The notes under the pieces are model-generated. The model did not search any database. It was given only the letters and a program-made list of their open reading frames with translations, and was not told where the DNA came from. Position numbers and translations under genes: made by a program. A DNA stretch of 64,000 nt from an uncultured Alphaproteobacteria bacterium (GTDB taxonomy: Bacteria; Pseudomonadota; Alphaproteobacteria; Micropepsales; Micropepsaceae), in NCBI GenBank assembly GCA_902826695.1, contig CADEFU010000003.1, positions 62,001 through 126,000 on the forward strand, written 5' to 3'. Shown in pieces: positions 26,437-34,606 of this stretch; positions within the stretch are counted from its first letter, which is position 1, and each line of letters opens with the position of its first letter.

Positions 26437-26838
26437 CTACTTCACCATCGAAGAGAAGAAGTCCGTCGGATCTCGGATGATCTGACGGACGATCCAAGCG
26501 ATCAAGCGCTTGGCGGTTTGAACGGCAGCCGCAATTGCTGTCATCAGCGCAATCAAAAACGCCACGTTGCAAGCGATCTCCTCGCGATCCCTGCCGAGAT
26601 CGTCCCAACCAGCCACCGCAAGGGTTCCGACAATCACGGCCAGTGTCGCAGCGACGCCGACCAGAACCACGTCGCGCCAGCGGTTCACGATAAGCGCGCC
26701 AGCAAACAGAATGAGCTGGGGCGCCCCTATTGCGAAAAAGCTCTCCTCGAACGAGCAGTAGGTTGCAAAACACGACACCGGCAAAATGTGAGCAGGAGGT
26801 GCTGGGGCAACCGCGCTGATGAGCGTGACGACTGGCAT
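26437..26838 (-). CDS. Small membrane protein of unknown function
   Basis: 133 residues with hydrophobic segments at about 31-50, 57-77 and 90-112. Arg-rich ends suggest an inner-membrane protein with a cytoplasmic C-terminus. 'CSFEESFFAIGAPQLILFAG' at the first helix and 'DDLGRDREEIACNVAFL' before the last are the only distinctive parts. GC content is lower than in the neighbouring genes. It is upstream of nothing on its strand except the repeat region and lies 42 bp from the ABC permease stop. Confidence 0.55.
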   Translation of the reverse strand: MPVVTLISAVAPAPPAHILPVSCFATYCSFEESFFAIGAPQLILFAGALIVNRWRDVVLVGVAATLAVIVGTLAVAGWDDLGRDREEIACNVAFLIALMTAIAAAVQTAKRLIAWIVRQIIRDPTDFFSSMVK

Positions 26839-26880
26839 GGCACCATGCTAACCACGCCCCAGACTCGAAACAATCCCCGG

Positions 26881-27657
26881 CTAATTCTTCAGCCGGTATC
26901 CCGTCTTAAATATCCAGGCGACCACGCCGAGAAACACCAGAAACATCGCAAACGTCGCCGCCAAGCTCACCTCGATCCCGACGTCGCCCTTGCCGAAGAA
27001 GCTCCAGCGGAACCCCGAGATCAAATAGACGACCGGGTTGAAGTGCGCGACCGTCTGCCAGAACGGCGCCAGCATATTGATCGAGTAGAACGCGCCGCCG
27101 AGGAACGTCAGCGGCGTCACCACCAGCATCGGCACGACCTGCATCTGCTCGAAATTGTTCGACAGCACGCCGATGATGAATCCGAACAGACAAAACGTCG
27201 CCGAAATCAGAACCAAGAACGTAAGCATCGCGAACGGATGCTCGATATGGATCGGCACGATCAGCGACGCGGTACCAAGGATCACCAATCCCAGCACGAC
27301 GGATTTCGTCACCGCCGCCCCCACATAGGCGAGCACCGCCTCGAACGCCGACACTGGCGCCGAGAGCAGTTCGTAAATCGTGCCCGTAAACTTCGGAAAA
27401 TAGATGCCGAAGGCGGCGTTGAATATGCTCTCCGTAAACACGGTCAGCATAATCAAGCCTGGCACGATATAGGCGCCGTAACTCACACCCTCGATGTCGC
27501 CCATGCGCGACCCGATCGCCGTACCGAACACGACGAAGTAGAGCGACGTCGTGATCACCGGCGTGGCCAGGCTCTGCCAAATCGTGCGGAACCAGCGCCC
27601 CAACTCGAAGCGATAGATCGCCCAAACCCCATGCGCGTTGAAAGATGGCGCGTTCAT
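26881..27657 (-). CDS. ABC-2 type transporter permease
   Basis: 258 residues with about six membrane helices and the ABC-2 permease signature near the C-terminus ('[20 protein letters not shown]', then '[13 protein letters not shown]'). It has the length of the DrrB/YadH-type permease domain. Its ATG overlaps the stop of the ATP-binding gene by 4 bases (27654-27657), so the two make one exporter. The cargo is not indicated by sequence; relatives move drugs, lipids or polysaccharides out of the cell. Confidence 0.92.
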   Translation of the reverse strand: MNAPSFNAHGVWAIYRFELGRWFRTIWQSLATPVITTSLYFVVFGTAIGSRMGDIEGVSYGAYIVPGLIMLTVFTESIFNAAFGIYFPKFTGTIYELLSAPVSAFEAVLAYVGAAVTKSVVLGLVILGTASLIVPIHIEHPFAMLTFLVLISATFCLFGFIIGVLSNNFEQMQVVPMLVVTPLTFLGGAFYSINMLAPFWQTVAHFNPVVYLISGFRWSFFGKGDVGIEVSLAATFAMFLVFLGVVAWIFKTGYRLKN

Positions 27658-28586
27658 GCCCGACCCCGCTCGCTGACCAAACTCACGAAAATATCCTCAA
27701 GCGAACTTTGCGTCGTGTGCACGTCGCGAAAGCCGATATTCAAATCCGTCACCCGCCGCAGCAACGACGCGATGCCTTTGCGCTCCGCATTGGCGTCGAA
27801 CGTGTACTCAAGCTCATGCCCGCCGTCCTTAAGCGCTAAGTTCCATTCGGCGAGTTCAGCGGGCACGGCGGTCATCGGCTCCTGCAAAACCAGCGTCAGC
27901 TGTTTCTTGCCGAGCTTCTTGATCAGCGTCGCCTTCTCTTCGACCAAGATCAGCTCGCCCTTATTGATCACGCCGATACGGTCGGCCATCTCCTCCGCCT
28001 CGTCGATGTAGTGCGTGGTCAAAATGATCGTGACCCCATCGTCGCGAAGCCGCCGCACCAGCGCCCACATATCGCGCCGAAGCTCCACGTCCACGCCTGC
28101 GGTCGGCTCGTCCAGAAACAGAATCGACGGTTCGTGGGAGAGCGCCTTCGCGATCATCACCCGCCGCTTCATCCCACCCGACAAAGTCTGCAGAATATCC
28201 TTCCGCTTCTCCCACAGCGTAAGGTCGCGCAGCACCTTCTCGATATAGGCGTCATCCGGCGCGCGCCCGAAAAGCCCGCGCGAGAACCTGACCGTGTTCC
28301 ACACGGTCTCGAACCGGTCCGAGGTTAGCTCCTGCGGCACCAGGCCGATTTTCATCCGTGCATCGCGATACTCTTCCTGGATGTCGTGCCCGTCGGCGAT
28401 CACGGTGCCGCTCGTCGGCGTCACGATCCCGCAGATGATGCTGATGAGCGTCGTCTTGCCCGCGCCATTCGGGCCGAGCAGCGCGAAGATCTCCCCGGGC
28501 CGAATGTCGAGCGACGTGGGCTTAAGCGCCTGAAGCCCGGACTTGTACGTCTTGGTCAGGTTCTGAATCGAAACAATAGGTGTCAT
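27654..28586 (-). CDS. ABC transporter ATP-binding protein
   Basis: 310 residues from the ATG at 28586; the frame runs to 28829 but this lies opposite the YceI gene. Walker A '[12 protein letters not shown]', signature '[15 protein letters not shown]', Walker B '[17 protein letters not shown]' and the switch His in '[10 protein letters not shown]' are intact. The C-terminal extension of about 80 residues is typical of DrrA/CcmA-type exporter ATPases. It pairs with the overlapping permease and is divergent from the yceI-like gene, 79 bp apart. Confidence 0.94.
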   Translation of the reverse strand: MTPIVSIQNLTKTYKSGLQALKPTSLDIRPGEIFALLGPNGAGKTTLISIICGIVTPTSGTVIADGHDIQEEYRDARMKIGLVPQELTSDRFETVWNTVRFSRGLFGRAPDDAYIEKVLRDLTLWEKRKDILQTLSGGMKRRVMIAKALSHEPSILFLDEPTAGVDVELRRDMWALVRRLRDDGVTIILTTHYIDEAEEMADRIGVINKGELILVEEKATLIKKLGKKQLTLVLQEPMTAVPAELAEWNLALKDGGHELEYTFDANAERKGIASLLRRVTDLNIGFRDVHTTQSSLEDIFVSLVSERGRA

Positions 28587-28665
28587 GCAACTGTACGTGC
28601 CAAACCCACGCCGTTTGCGCAACCATGCCACCGCCGCTAGGGTCCCCCCAACTCCGGAGAAACCG

Positions 28666-29370
28666 ATGAAAAAGTTTGTACTTGTTGCCTGCGCGCTTTT
28701 GCTCGCCGCCTGCGGCCCCGCTGACGAACCCAAGAAGGAAACCCAAGCTGAGCCAGCGCCGGCACCGATTGCGGCACCGGCCGAACCGGCGCCGATCGTG
28801 CCGATGAAAACGGAGGCACCGGCCGGCACCTACAAGCTCGACAAGTCGCACGCGAGCTTGGATTTCCGCGTCAGCCATGTCGGCTTCTCGAACTACACGG
28901 CGCGCTTCGCGAGCTTCGATGCCGAACTCAATTTGGATACGGCGAATCCCGCTGCATCGAGCGTCACGGCGACGATCGACCCGCGTTCGCTCATGCTGCC
29001 TGCGCCGCCCAAGGGCTTCCTCGACGAGCTCTTGAACGAGAAATGGCTCGGCGCCGCGAAGTTCCCGCACATGACTTTTAAGTCGACGAAGGTCGAACTC
29101 ACCGGCGCGAACACCGCACGCATCACCGGCGACCTCGCGCTCAAAGGCGTGACGGCACCCGTCACGCTCGACGCGACGTTCAACGGTGGCTATGCGAGCC
29201 ATCCCTTCGAACCCAACGCGCGCATCGGCTTCTCTGCCAAAGGCACGCTAAATCGCACCGCGTTCGGCGTCAGCGAAGGCGTTCCCGCGCCGGGCACAAC
29301 GATGGGCGTCAGCGACGCCGTCGAAATCATCATCGAGGCGGAATTCACCGGCCCGCCGAAAGCGCCTTAG
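28666..29370 (+). CDS. YceI family lipoprotein
   Basis: 234 residues from the ATG at 28666. Lipoprotein signal with lipobox Leu-Ala-Ala-Cys (Cys16), then an Ala/Pro/Glu-rich linker to about residue 48. The YceI lipocalin-like domain starts at '[21 protein letters not shown]' (split: [26 protein letters not shown]) and includes '[12 protein letters not shown]' and 'RTAFGVSEG'. YceI proteins bind polyisoprenoids in the periplasm. The stop overlaps the convergent gene by 4 bases. Confidence 0.9.
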   Translation: MKKFVLVACALLLAACGPADEPKKETQAEPAPAPIAAPAEPAPIVPMKTEAPAGTYKLDKSHASLDFRVSHVGFSNYTARFASFDAELNLDTANPAASSVTATIDPRSLMLPAPPKGFLDELLNEKWLGAAKFPHMTFKSTKVELTGANTARITGDLALKGVTAPVTLDATFNGGYASHPFEPNARIGFSAKGTLNRTAFGVSEGVPAPGTTMGVSDAVEIIIEAEFTGPPKAP

Positions 29371-29885
29371 GGCAGCGGCCCCGGTGTCCCGACGTCGATC
29401 CAAATCTTCCACGCACCTTGCGCGTCGCGCCGCCACACCGTGGTGTAGCGCGACGTGAACGCGACAGGCTTGCCCTTGTCGTCCTTATCGGTGATGAGGG
29501 CGATCCCCCACGTGACCCCAAGGTCGCCGTTCGCGACGGCCTGAACCGGCGCCCATTCCCACTGCGCCTTGTCGTCTTTGAACAGCGCGCGCGTGGCCTC
29601 AGGCCCGACGACGATCGGCGAGCGCGGCGGAAACATCTTGCTGTCCGGATGCATCCGGTCGCCGAACGCTGCCGCGGAGCCGCGCTTGGCGCAATCGGCT
29701 GCAAACGCGAGATCGGCCTCGACGATCGCCTTTTCCTCGGCGTTCTTCGCGTTCGCGCGCGAGCTTGCCGCCGCCGCCACGATCTTTGCGCGCGCCCCAG
29801 CTATGTCGACCGGCGGCGGTGCATCTGCCGCAACCGCCAAATGCGGGGCCAGAATAAGCCCCGCGATAAAGATCAAGCGTCTCAT
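29367..29885 (-). CDS. Secreted SnoaL/NTF2-like (DUF4440-type) protein
   Basis: 172 residues. Signal peptide 1-19 ('LAPHLAVA'). A helical segment (about 28-65) precedes the cone-shaped NTF2-like part: 'IVEADLAFAADCAKRGSAAAF', then 'GVTWGIALI' and 'AFTSRYTTVWRRDAQGAWKIWIDVGT' (split: AFTSRYTTVWRRDAQ, GAWKIWIDVGT). The Trp-Arg and Trp-Lys-Ile strand pair is the usual end of this fold. It may bind a small ligand in the periplasm. Convergent with yceI, overlapping by 4 bases. Confidence 0.78.
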   Translation of the reverse strand: MRRLIFIAGLILAPHLAVAADAPPPVDIAGARAKIVAAAASSRANAKNAEEKAIVEADLAFAADCAKRGSAAAFGDRMHPDSKMFPPRSPIVVGPEATRALFKDDKAQWEWAPVQAVANGDLGVTWGIALITDKDDKGKPVAFTSRYTTVWRRDAQGAWKIWIDVGTPGPLP

Positions 29886-30021
29886 AGATCAACCCTCTCC
29901 CGTGAGAAGCGAAGTCTGACCCATTGCTACGTGTTGCGCGACAGCCTCAAGCGAAAGTGTTCGGCAGGGCGGATCGTCGCTCCGTTGATTTGGATCATTG
30001 ATCCCAGACGCCCTACTTGCT

Positions 30022-30046
30022 AATGCAGTTGCAACTCATTCGCAAT
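30022..30046. promoter_or_regulatory. Possible iron-responsive operator upstream of the TonB receptor
   Basis: AATGCAGTTGCAACTCATTC followed by GCAAT, 21 bp before the receptor start. The right half CTCATTCGCA resembles a Fur-box half-site and the left TGCAGTTGCA is an imperfect mirror. The region is more AT-rich than its surroundings. A Fur or related iron regulator would fit the receptor class, but the match is partial. Confidence 0.35.
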
Positions 30047-30066
30047 AAGTTCATAGGGAATGTACC

Positions 30067-32307
30067 GTGATGTTGGGTCGGGGCCTACCGTTTTTCGCTG
30101 TTTTCTGCGCTTCCGTTGCCTGGGCCGACGCCCCTTCGCCCGCGTCGCCAGCCGATCGACCAGCCGCGCCGCCTGAGAAAGGGGTGGAACAGGTCGAAGT
30201 CACCGCGTCCCGCCAACCCGACGTCGTTGTCATCGGAGCGCGCAAAAACCTGCTCCGCATTCCGGGTTCTGGCGCAACGATCGAAGCCGACCAGCTCGAG
30301 CGTTCCCGCGTCTTCACCGTCAACGAAGCGCTGCGCTCCGTGCCCGGCGCCTATCCGCGCGACGAAGAAGGCATGGGGCTTAGACCCAACATCGGCTTCC
30401 GCGGCATGAACCCGACGCGTTCGACGAAGGTGCTGCTGCTCGAAGACGGCATTCCGCTCGCCTTTGCGCCTTACGGTGACAACGCCACGTACTTCCATCC
30501 GCCCGTCGAGCGCTACAGCCGCATCGAAGTGCTCAAAGGCGCCAGCCAAGTCCGCTTCGGACCCCACACGGTCGGCGGCGTCGTCAACTACATCACCCCT
30601 CAAGCCCCCGATGCCTTCGAAGGGCAAGCGACAATCGCCGCCGGCAACCGCGGGTACCTGGAGGTCGATGCGACGGTCGGCGGCCCGTTCCTCGGCGGCC
30701 GCGCGCTTGCGCATGGCCAGATCAAGGAAAGCGATGGCGCGCGCGACAACACACGTATCCGCGTCAACGACGTAGCGCTCAAGGTCGAATGGGACATTGC
30801 GCCCGACCAGGCGTTGACCGCCCGCGTCAGCCGCTACGCGGAGGACAGCAAGATCACCTACTCGGGACTGCGTCTCGCTGAGTTCCAAGCCGACCCTTAC
30901 GCCAATCCATTCAAGAACGACCGCTACGAAGCCGAGCGCTACGGCGGCGCGCTCAGCCACGCCTGGTTCATCGACGACGCTACGACGCTCAAGACGACAC
31001 TCTACGGCTCCTACTTCACGCGCGATTGGTGGCGCCAATCCTCGAACTCGGGCCAGCGCCCCAATGACTCGAGCGACCCCGCTTGTGGCAGCCTTGTGAA
31101 TCTAAGCACGACCTGCGGCAACGAAGGCCGACTGCGCGACTACGTCGCCGCTGGGGCCGAAAGCCGCCTCGCGTTTGAACACACGCTGTTCGGTCTGCCG
31201 ACGCGCACCGAAACGGGCGTCCGCTACCACGTCGAAGATCAGCACCGCCGCCAATGGAACGGCGATACGCCCTTTGCCAGGTTTCCCGGCGTTGGCGTGA
31301 ACGCGGGCGTCCGCGAAGACAACGACCGCAACATCTACGCGACTTCGGGCTTCCTCACGACTGAGATCGACCTCGGCGGCTTCCTGATCGAACCCGGCGT
31401 CCGCTTCGAGCACATCGAGTTCGAACGTAGAAATCGTCTGAACGGCGCCGAGGGGGAAACCGATCTCGACGTCGTCATTCCGGGCTTGGGGCTTATTTAC
31501 GAACTCACCGAGAAAGCGGTGATCTACGCCGGCGTCCACAAGGGCTTCTCCCCGCCGCGCGTCGAAGACATCATCTCGAACGTGGACGGCGCAACCGTCG
31601 ATCTCGCCGAGGAAGAAAGCGTCAACTGGGAACTTGGCGTCCGCGGCGGCATCGCGAACGGTCTCTACGGCGACCTGACCTACTTCCGCATGGACTTCTC
31701 GAACCAGATCATCCCGGCAAGCGCCGCCGGCGGCATCGGCAGCATCCTCACGAGCGCCGGCGAAACGCTTCACGAAGGCGTGGAACTGTTGCTGCGCGGC
31801 TCGGCCCGCGACGCAGGTCTCTTGGCGCAAGACGATGTCTATTTGCGGACAGCGCTCACCTATGTGCCGACGGCCGAGTTCAAAGGCCGCCGCTTCTCGA
31901 CGGTTCCGGGCTTCAACTGCGCAGGCATCGTGCCGCCCGTGGAAGGCCCCACCTGCGATCTCATCACCGGCAACCGTCTGCCCTACGCGCCGGAGTGGCT
32001 GCTGTCGACAGCCGTCGGCTACGACTGGAACAAGCGCGCCTCGTTCGAGGTCGAAGCGCAGTACACCGGTGCCATGTACACCGACGACCGCGAGACGATT
32101 CCGGTCACCGCCGATGGCCAACGCGGCCGTATCAAGAACGCGCTGATCTGGAACGCGACCGTGAACGTCGACATCCCCGACACGCCCTTGACGGCTTACG
32201 TGACGGTCAAGAACGTGTTCGACGAAGTCTACGTCGTCGACCAAACGCGCGGCATGATCCCCGGCGCGCCGCGCTTGGTCCAAGCAGGCGTGTCAGTACG
32301 ATTTTGA
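30067..32307 (+). CDS. TonB-dependent receptor (FecA-like siderophore/ferric chelate type)
   Basis: 746 residues. Signal peptide 1-20 ('ASVAWA'); a likely TonB box region at about 44-58 ('VEVTASRQ', 'DVVVIGARK'). The plug domain holds 'IGFRGMNPTRSTKVLLLEDG' and 'RIEVLKGASQVRFGPHTVGG', close in pattern to FecA, then a 22-strand barrel ending 'LVQAGVSVRF'. A Cys pair at about 338/349 sits in an extracellular loop. It should import a ferric chelate across the outer membrane with energy from TonB, for which a gene exists at 14 kb. There is no N-terminal signalling domain as in FecA itself, so sigma/anti-sigma control is unlikely. Confidence 0.92.
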   Translation: MMLGRGLPFFAVFCASVAWADAPSPASPADRPAAPPEKGVEQVEVTASRQPDVVVIGARKNLLRIPGSGATIEADQLERSRVFTVNEALRSVPGAYPRDEEGMGLRPNIGFRGMNPTRSTKVLLLEDGIPLAFAPYGDNATYFHPPVERYSRIEVLKGASQVRFGPHTVGGVVNYITPQAPDAFEGQATIAAGNRGYLEVDATVGGPFLGGRALAHGQIKESDGARDNTRIRVNDVALKVEWDIAPDQALTARVSRYAEDSKITYSGLRLAEFQADPYANPFKNDRYEAERYGGALSHAWFIDDATTLKTTLYGSYFTRDWWRQSSNSGQRPNDSSDPACGSLVNLSTTCGNEGRLRDYVAAGAESRLAFEHTLFGLPTRTETGVRYHVEDQHRRQWNGDTPFARFPGVGVNAGVREDNDRNIYATSGFLTTEIDLGGFLIEPGVRFEHIEFERRNRLNGAEGETDLDVVIPGLGLIYELTEKAVIYAGVHKGFSPPRVEDIISNVDGATVDLAEEESVNWELGVRGGIANGLYGDLTYFRMDFSNQIIPASAAGGIGSILTSAGETLHEGVELLLRGSARDAGLLAQDDVYLRTALTYVPTAEFKGRRFSTVPGFNCAGIVPPVEGPTCDLITGNRLPYAPEWLLSTAVGYDWNKRASFEVEAQYTGAMYTDDRETIPVTADGQRGRIKNALIWNATVNVDIPDTPLTAYVTVKNVFDEVYVVDQTRGMIPGAPRLVQAGVSVRF

Positions 32308-32588
32308 ATGCGTCACTGCAGCGCACGATACGCTGCTGTTGAAAACTCGAACGCCCGTCCTTTGCGTGCGCCGCGTCTCTCGCGTGCAACGCAAGTCGCC
32401 GCGCAGCGCGAGAATCGCGCGCGCTCAAACGAATGTGAAGCGGCGCGGACGAGTGTGTGACCGCGCTGCCAAGCCGTGTGTTTTCATCCGCCGATCACAA
32501 CGCGGTCATACGACCTTGATCGACGACGGCCACTTCTCCCGCGCGTTCGAATGCCTTCCGAACGCAAACCGCATCTGAGGAGAGACTG

Positions 32589-32933
32589 ATGAGAAAGTCG
32601 TTGATCGTACTGTTGCTCGCAGTGTCGAGCTTGCCTCTCGCCGCGCAAGCCAAGCCCGGCGACAGCTTGCTGGGAGTAAATACGGTCGCTGTGCCTTACG
32701 GCGACCTAAATCTGTCGCACCCGATAGGTGCACAGACGATGCTGAGGCGCATCAAAGCGGCCGCGACCGAGGTTTGCGGCGCGCCTGGCTCGCACGACTT
32801 GCGTGAGCGCAGGGATATCCGCCACTGCATGCGCGACGCGGTCGAAAATGCCCTGGCGCAGCTGCGCGCCCCGCTCGTGACTGCACTCTATCAAGGTCGC
32901 GAGGTTCGCGACGAGCAAGTCGCCGTTCGTTAG
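32589..32933 (+). CDS. UrcA family protein, copy 1
   Basis: 114 residues; signal peptide ending 'LPLAAQA' near residue 20. The UrcA pattern is present: 'VAVPYGDLNLSHPIGAQTMLRRIKAAATEVCG' (split: VAVPYGDLNLSHPIGAQ, MLRRIKAAATEVCG), then 'LRERRDIRHCMRDAVENAL' with the second Cys. UrcA proteins are small secreted proteins of unknown function found mainly in Caulobacterales and Sphingomonadales, with two conserved Cys. The ribosome site lies in TGAGGAGAGAC, a leader shared with the second copy at 33941. Confidence 0.85.
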   Translation: MRKSLIVLLLAVSSLPLAAQAKPGDSLLGVNTVAVPYGDLNLSHPIGAQTMLRRIKAAATEVCGAPGSHDLRERRDIRHCMRDAVENALAQLRAPLVTALYQGREVRDEQVAVR

Positions 32934-32945
32934 GCCCAAAAGAAG

Positions 32946-32973
32946 CCGCCGCGGAGAGCGATCTCCGCGGCGG
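32946..32973 (-). terminator. Strong hairpin between urcA copy 1 and the convergent hydrolase
   Basis: 12-bp perfect stem (32946-32957 with 32962-32973) around the loop GCGA. On the minus strand it is followed by CTTCTTTT, a U-rich tail, so it best serves the hydrolase gene ending at 32997. It is also 12 bp past the urcA stop on the plus strand, though without a T-run in that direction. Confidence 0.78.
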
Positions 32974-32996
32974 ATGTCGACCGGGCGTCTGCAGTT

Positions 32997-33713
32997 CTAT
33001 GCGAACACTTCTTTCAAGAAGTCTGTCGTCGCCGCCCATGAGCGGCGGTCGGCTTGTCTGTCGTACTTGACGCCGCGCTCCGGCGCATTCGCACCTTCGC
33101 TTGTGAAGGCGTGGAGCGTGTGCCCGTAGGCGTGGACCTGCCAGTCGGCTTTCGCCGCCGTCATCTCTTTGGCCAAGGCCAGTACCGAGTCCGGCGTCGC
33201 CATCGGGTCGTCCCACCCGTGCAGCACAAGAACTTTCGTCTTGATCGGCGCTTGCGGCCCCAAATTCGGCGGCGTGAATAGCCCGTGCATGCTCACGACG
33301 CCCCGCACGTCGCCCGTGCCCGAACGCGCCACGTCGAGAACGCACAGCCCGCCAAAGCAGTAGCCGATCATGGCGATGCGGTTCGGATCCACCGACGGAT
33401 GAGCCTTCGCAGCCTGAACAGCTGCAAAAAGCCGCTGCTTCAGCTTCCCCCGATCGTTCAGCCAAGGTCCCATCAGCGCACTATTGTCGCCCATCGGATC
33501 TCCTTTGATCCCCTTGCCATAGACGTCGAGCGCAAATCCCACATAGCCCATGCTGGCGCACGCATCGGCCACCTGGCGCTCTTGATCGAATATTCCCGCC
33601 CACGCGTGTGAGATCAAAACGCATGGCTTCTTCGCGCCCGGCTCATGGGCAATGTAGCCTTCGCAAACCGTGCTGCCGTCCTTGTATTCCAGGGACTCTT
33701 TGCGCATCGCCAA
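32997..33713 (-). CDS. Dienelactone hydrolase family protein
   Basis: 238 residues, no signal peptide. The nucleophile elbow 'IGYCFGGLCVLD' carries the catalytic Cys of the dienelactone hydrolase family. The Asp lies in 'VLHGWDDPMATPDS' and the His in 'YGHTLHAFTSEGAN'. The family hydrolyses dienelactones or related esters in aromatic degradation; close homologues often have no known substrate. It lies between two urcA genes and points against the first, which may be a chance insertion. Confidence 0.9.
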   Translation of the reverse strand: MAMRKESLEYKDGSTVCEGYIAHEPGAKKPCVLISHAWAGIFDQERQVADACASMGYVGFALDVYGKGIKGDPMGDNSALMGPWLNDRGKLKQRLFAAVQAAKAHPSVDPNRIAMIGYCFGGLCVLDVARSGTGDVRGVVSMHGLFTPPNLGPQAPIKTKVLVLHGWDDPMATPDSVLALAKEMTAAKADWQVHAYGHTLHAFTSEGANAPERGVKYDRQADRRSWAATTDFLKEVFA

Positions 33714-33940
33714 CTTCTCCTCGTTCGTGACTGTGATGGAGGCACACTAGCAAATCGCCGACCCACCTATGCAAGAACCGCATGGGTTGCAGGCACGTCA
33801 TAATCCACACGCGAAGGTGACCCACCGGCACGTGATGGTGATCATCTTTTTTTCCGAACCGACTCATACTATCTGCGTCCTAAGCCGCCTGACCAACGGC
33901 AGGACGCTTTGGGGAACCAATCTTTTGAGGAGAGACCACA

Positions 33941-34288
33941 ATGAGAATGCAGTTTATTGCTGCCGCGCTCGCCGCGATAACGCTTTCCACCGCCGCGCAA
34001 GCTGACTCGATCCAAGCCTATGGCGACGCCGTTAGCGTCGACATCCGCTATGGCGACCTCGACGTGAAACGCCCGGCCGGCGCCGAGATCTTGCTCAGCC
34101 GCGTGAAACACGCAGCGACGGTCGTCTGCGGTGGCGTCCCAAGCATCCGCTCGTTGCGCGAACGCCGGGAGTTCAAGGCCTGCTTCAACGAAACGACCAA
34201 GAACATCGTCAACGACCTCAACATGCCGCTCGTCAACGCGGTGTACCTGCAAAAGGTCGAGGAAGACCGCTTCGCAGCGGCTGATTGA
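33941..34288 (+). CDS. UrcA family protein, copy 2
   Basis: 115 residues; signal peptide ending 'LSTAAQA' near residue 22. The family core is 'VSVDIRYGDLDVKRPAGAEI', then 'HAATVVCGGVPSIRSLRERRE' (split: HAATVVCGG, PSIRSLRERRE) and 'FKACFNETTKNIVNDL'. It aligns with copy 1 over the whole length, including both Cys and the 'LRERR' basic block, so the two are paralogues. The leader TGAGGAGAGAC is also shared. Function unknown. Confidence 0.85.
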   Translation: MRMQFIAAALAAITLSTAAQADSIQAYGDAVSVDIRYGDLDVKRPAGAEILLSRVKHAATVVCGGVPSIRSLRERREFKACFNETTKNIVNDLNMPLVNAVYLQKVEEDRFAAAD

Positions 34289-34305
34289 ACAGTCCCGCCG
34301 GCGCC

Positions 34306-34332
34306 GAAGGGCCTCCAAAAAGGGGGCCCTTC
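34306..34332 (+). terminator. Hairpin after urcA copy 2
   Basis: GAAGGGCC pairs with GGCCCTTC, and a T-G, C-G, C-G extension closes an A5 loop (34317-34321). It starts 18 bp after the stop at 34288. The T-run behind it is weak (TGCCGTTG). Confidence 0.55.
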
Positions 34333-34606
34333 TGCCGTTGCGGCCCGCTTTGACCGCTGCCCTCACCTTTGCTAGAAGCGCGCGCCGTCGGCAAAGCAGG
34401 TGCTTCGCCGGGCGAGGCAAGCCACAAATCCCGCGTAAGCCCAAAGGCGACGCGAGATGGGTCCCGAGGGGGATGGCATGGAACGGATGATGACGCTCTT
34501 CATATCGGCACGAATTAGCCGCGCGACCGCCTAGACCGCGGATCGCTCCCAAGCCCGCGTGCGCGCGGCAGCCGGCATTTCGTCAACGCAATCGAAGAGC
34601 ATTCCC
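34333..34606. other. Intergenic leader before ileS, no gene seen
   Basis: Together with the preceding hairpin this is a 318-bp gap. No ORF with plausible coding character or a clear riboswitch fold was found. It should contain the ileS promoter. T-box leaders for ileS are a Gram-positive feature, and I see no T-box sequence here. Confidence 0.4.

Noticed and set aside
26518-28011. 497-residue plus-strand frame opposite the ABC transporter genes
   Set aside because: His/Arg-rich shadow sequence; the minus-strand genes carry intact Walker motifs and an operon overlap.
31102-32283. 393-residue minus-strand frame inside the TonB receptor
   Set aside because: Mirrors the receptor's codon pattern; no motif and no ribosome site.
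34333-34606. Riboswitch or T-box in front of ileS
   Set aside because: No T-box sequence, specifier stem or terminator/antiterminator pair could be found.
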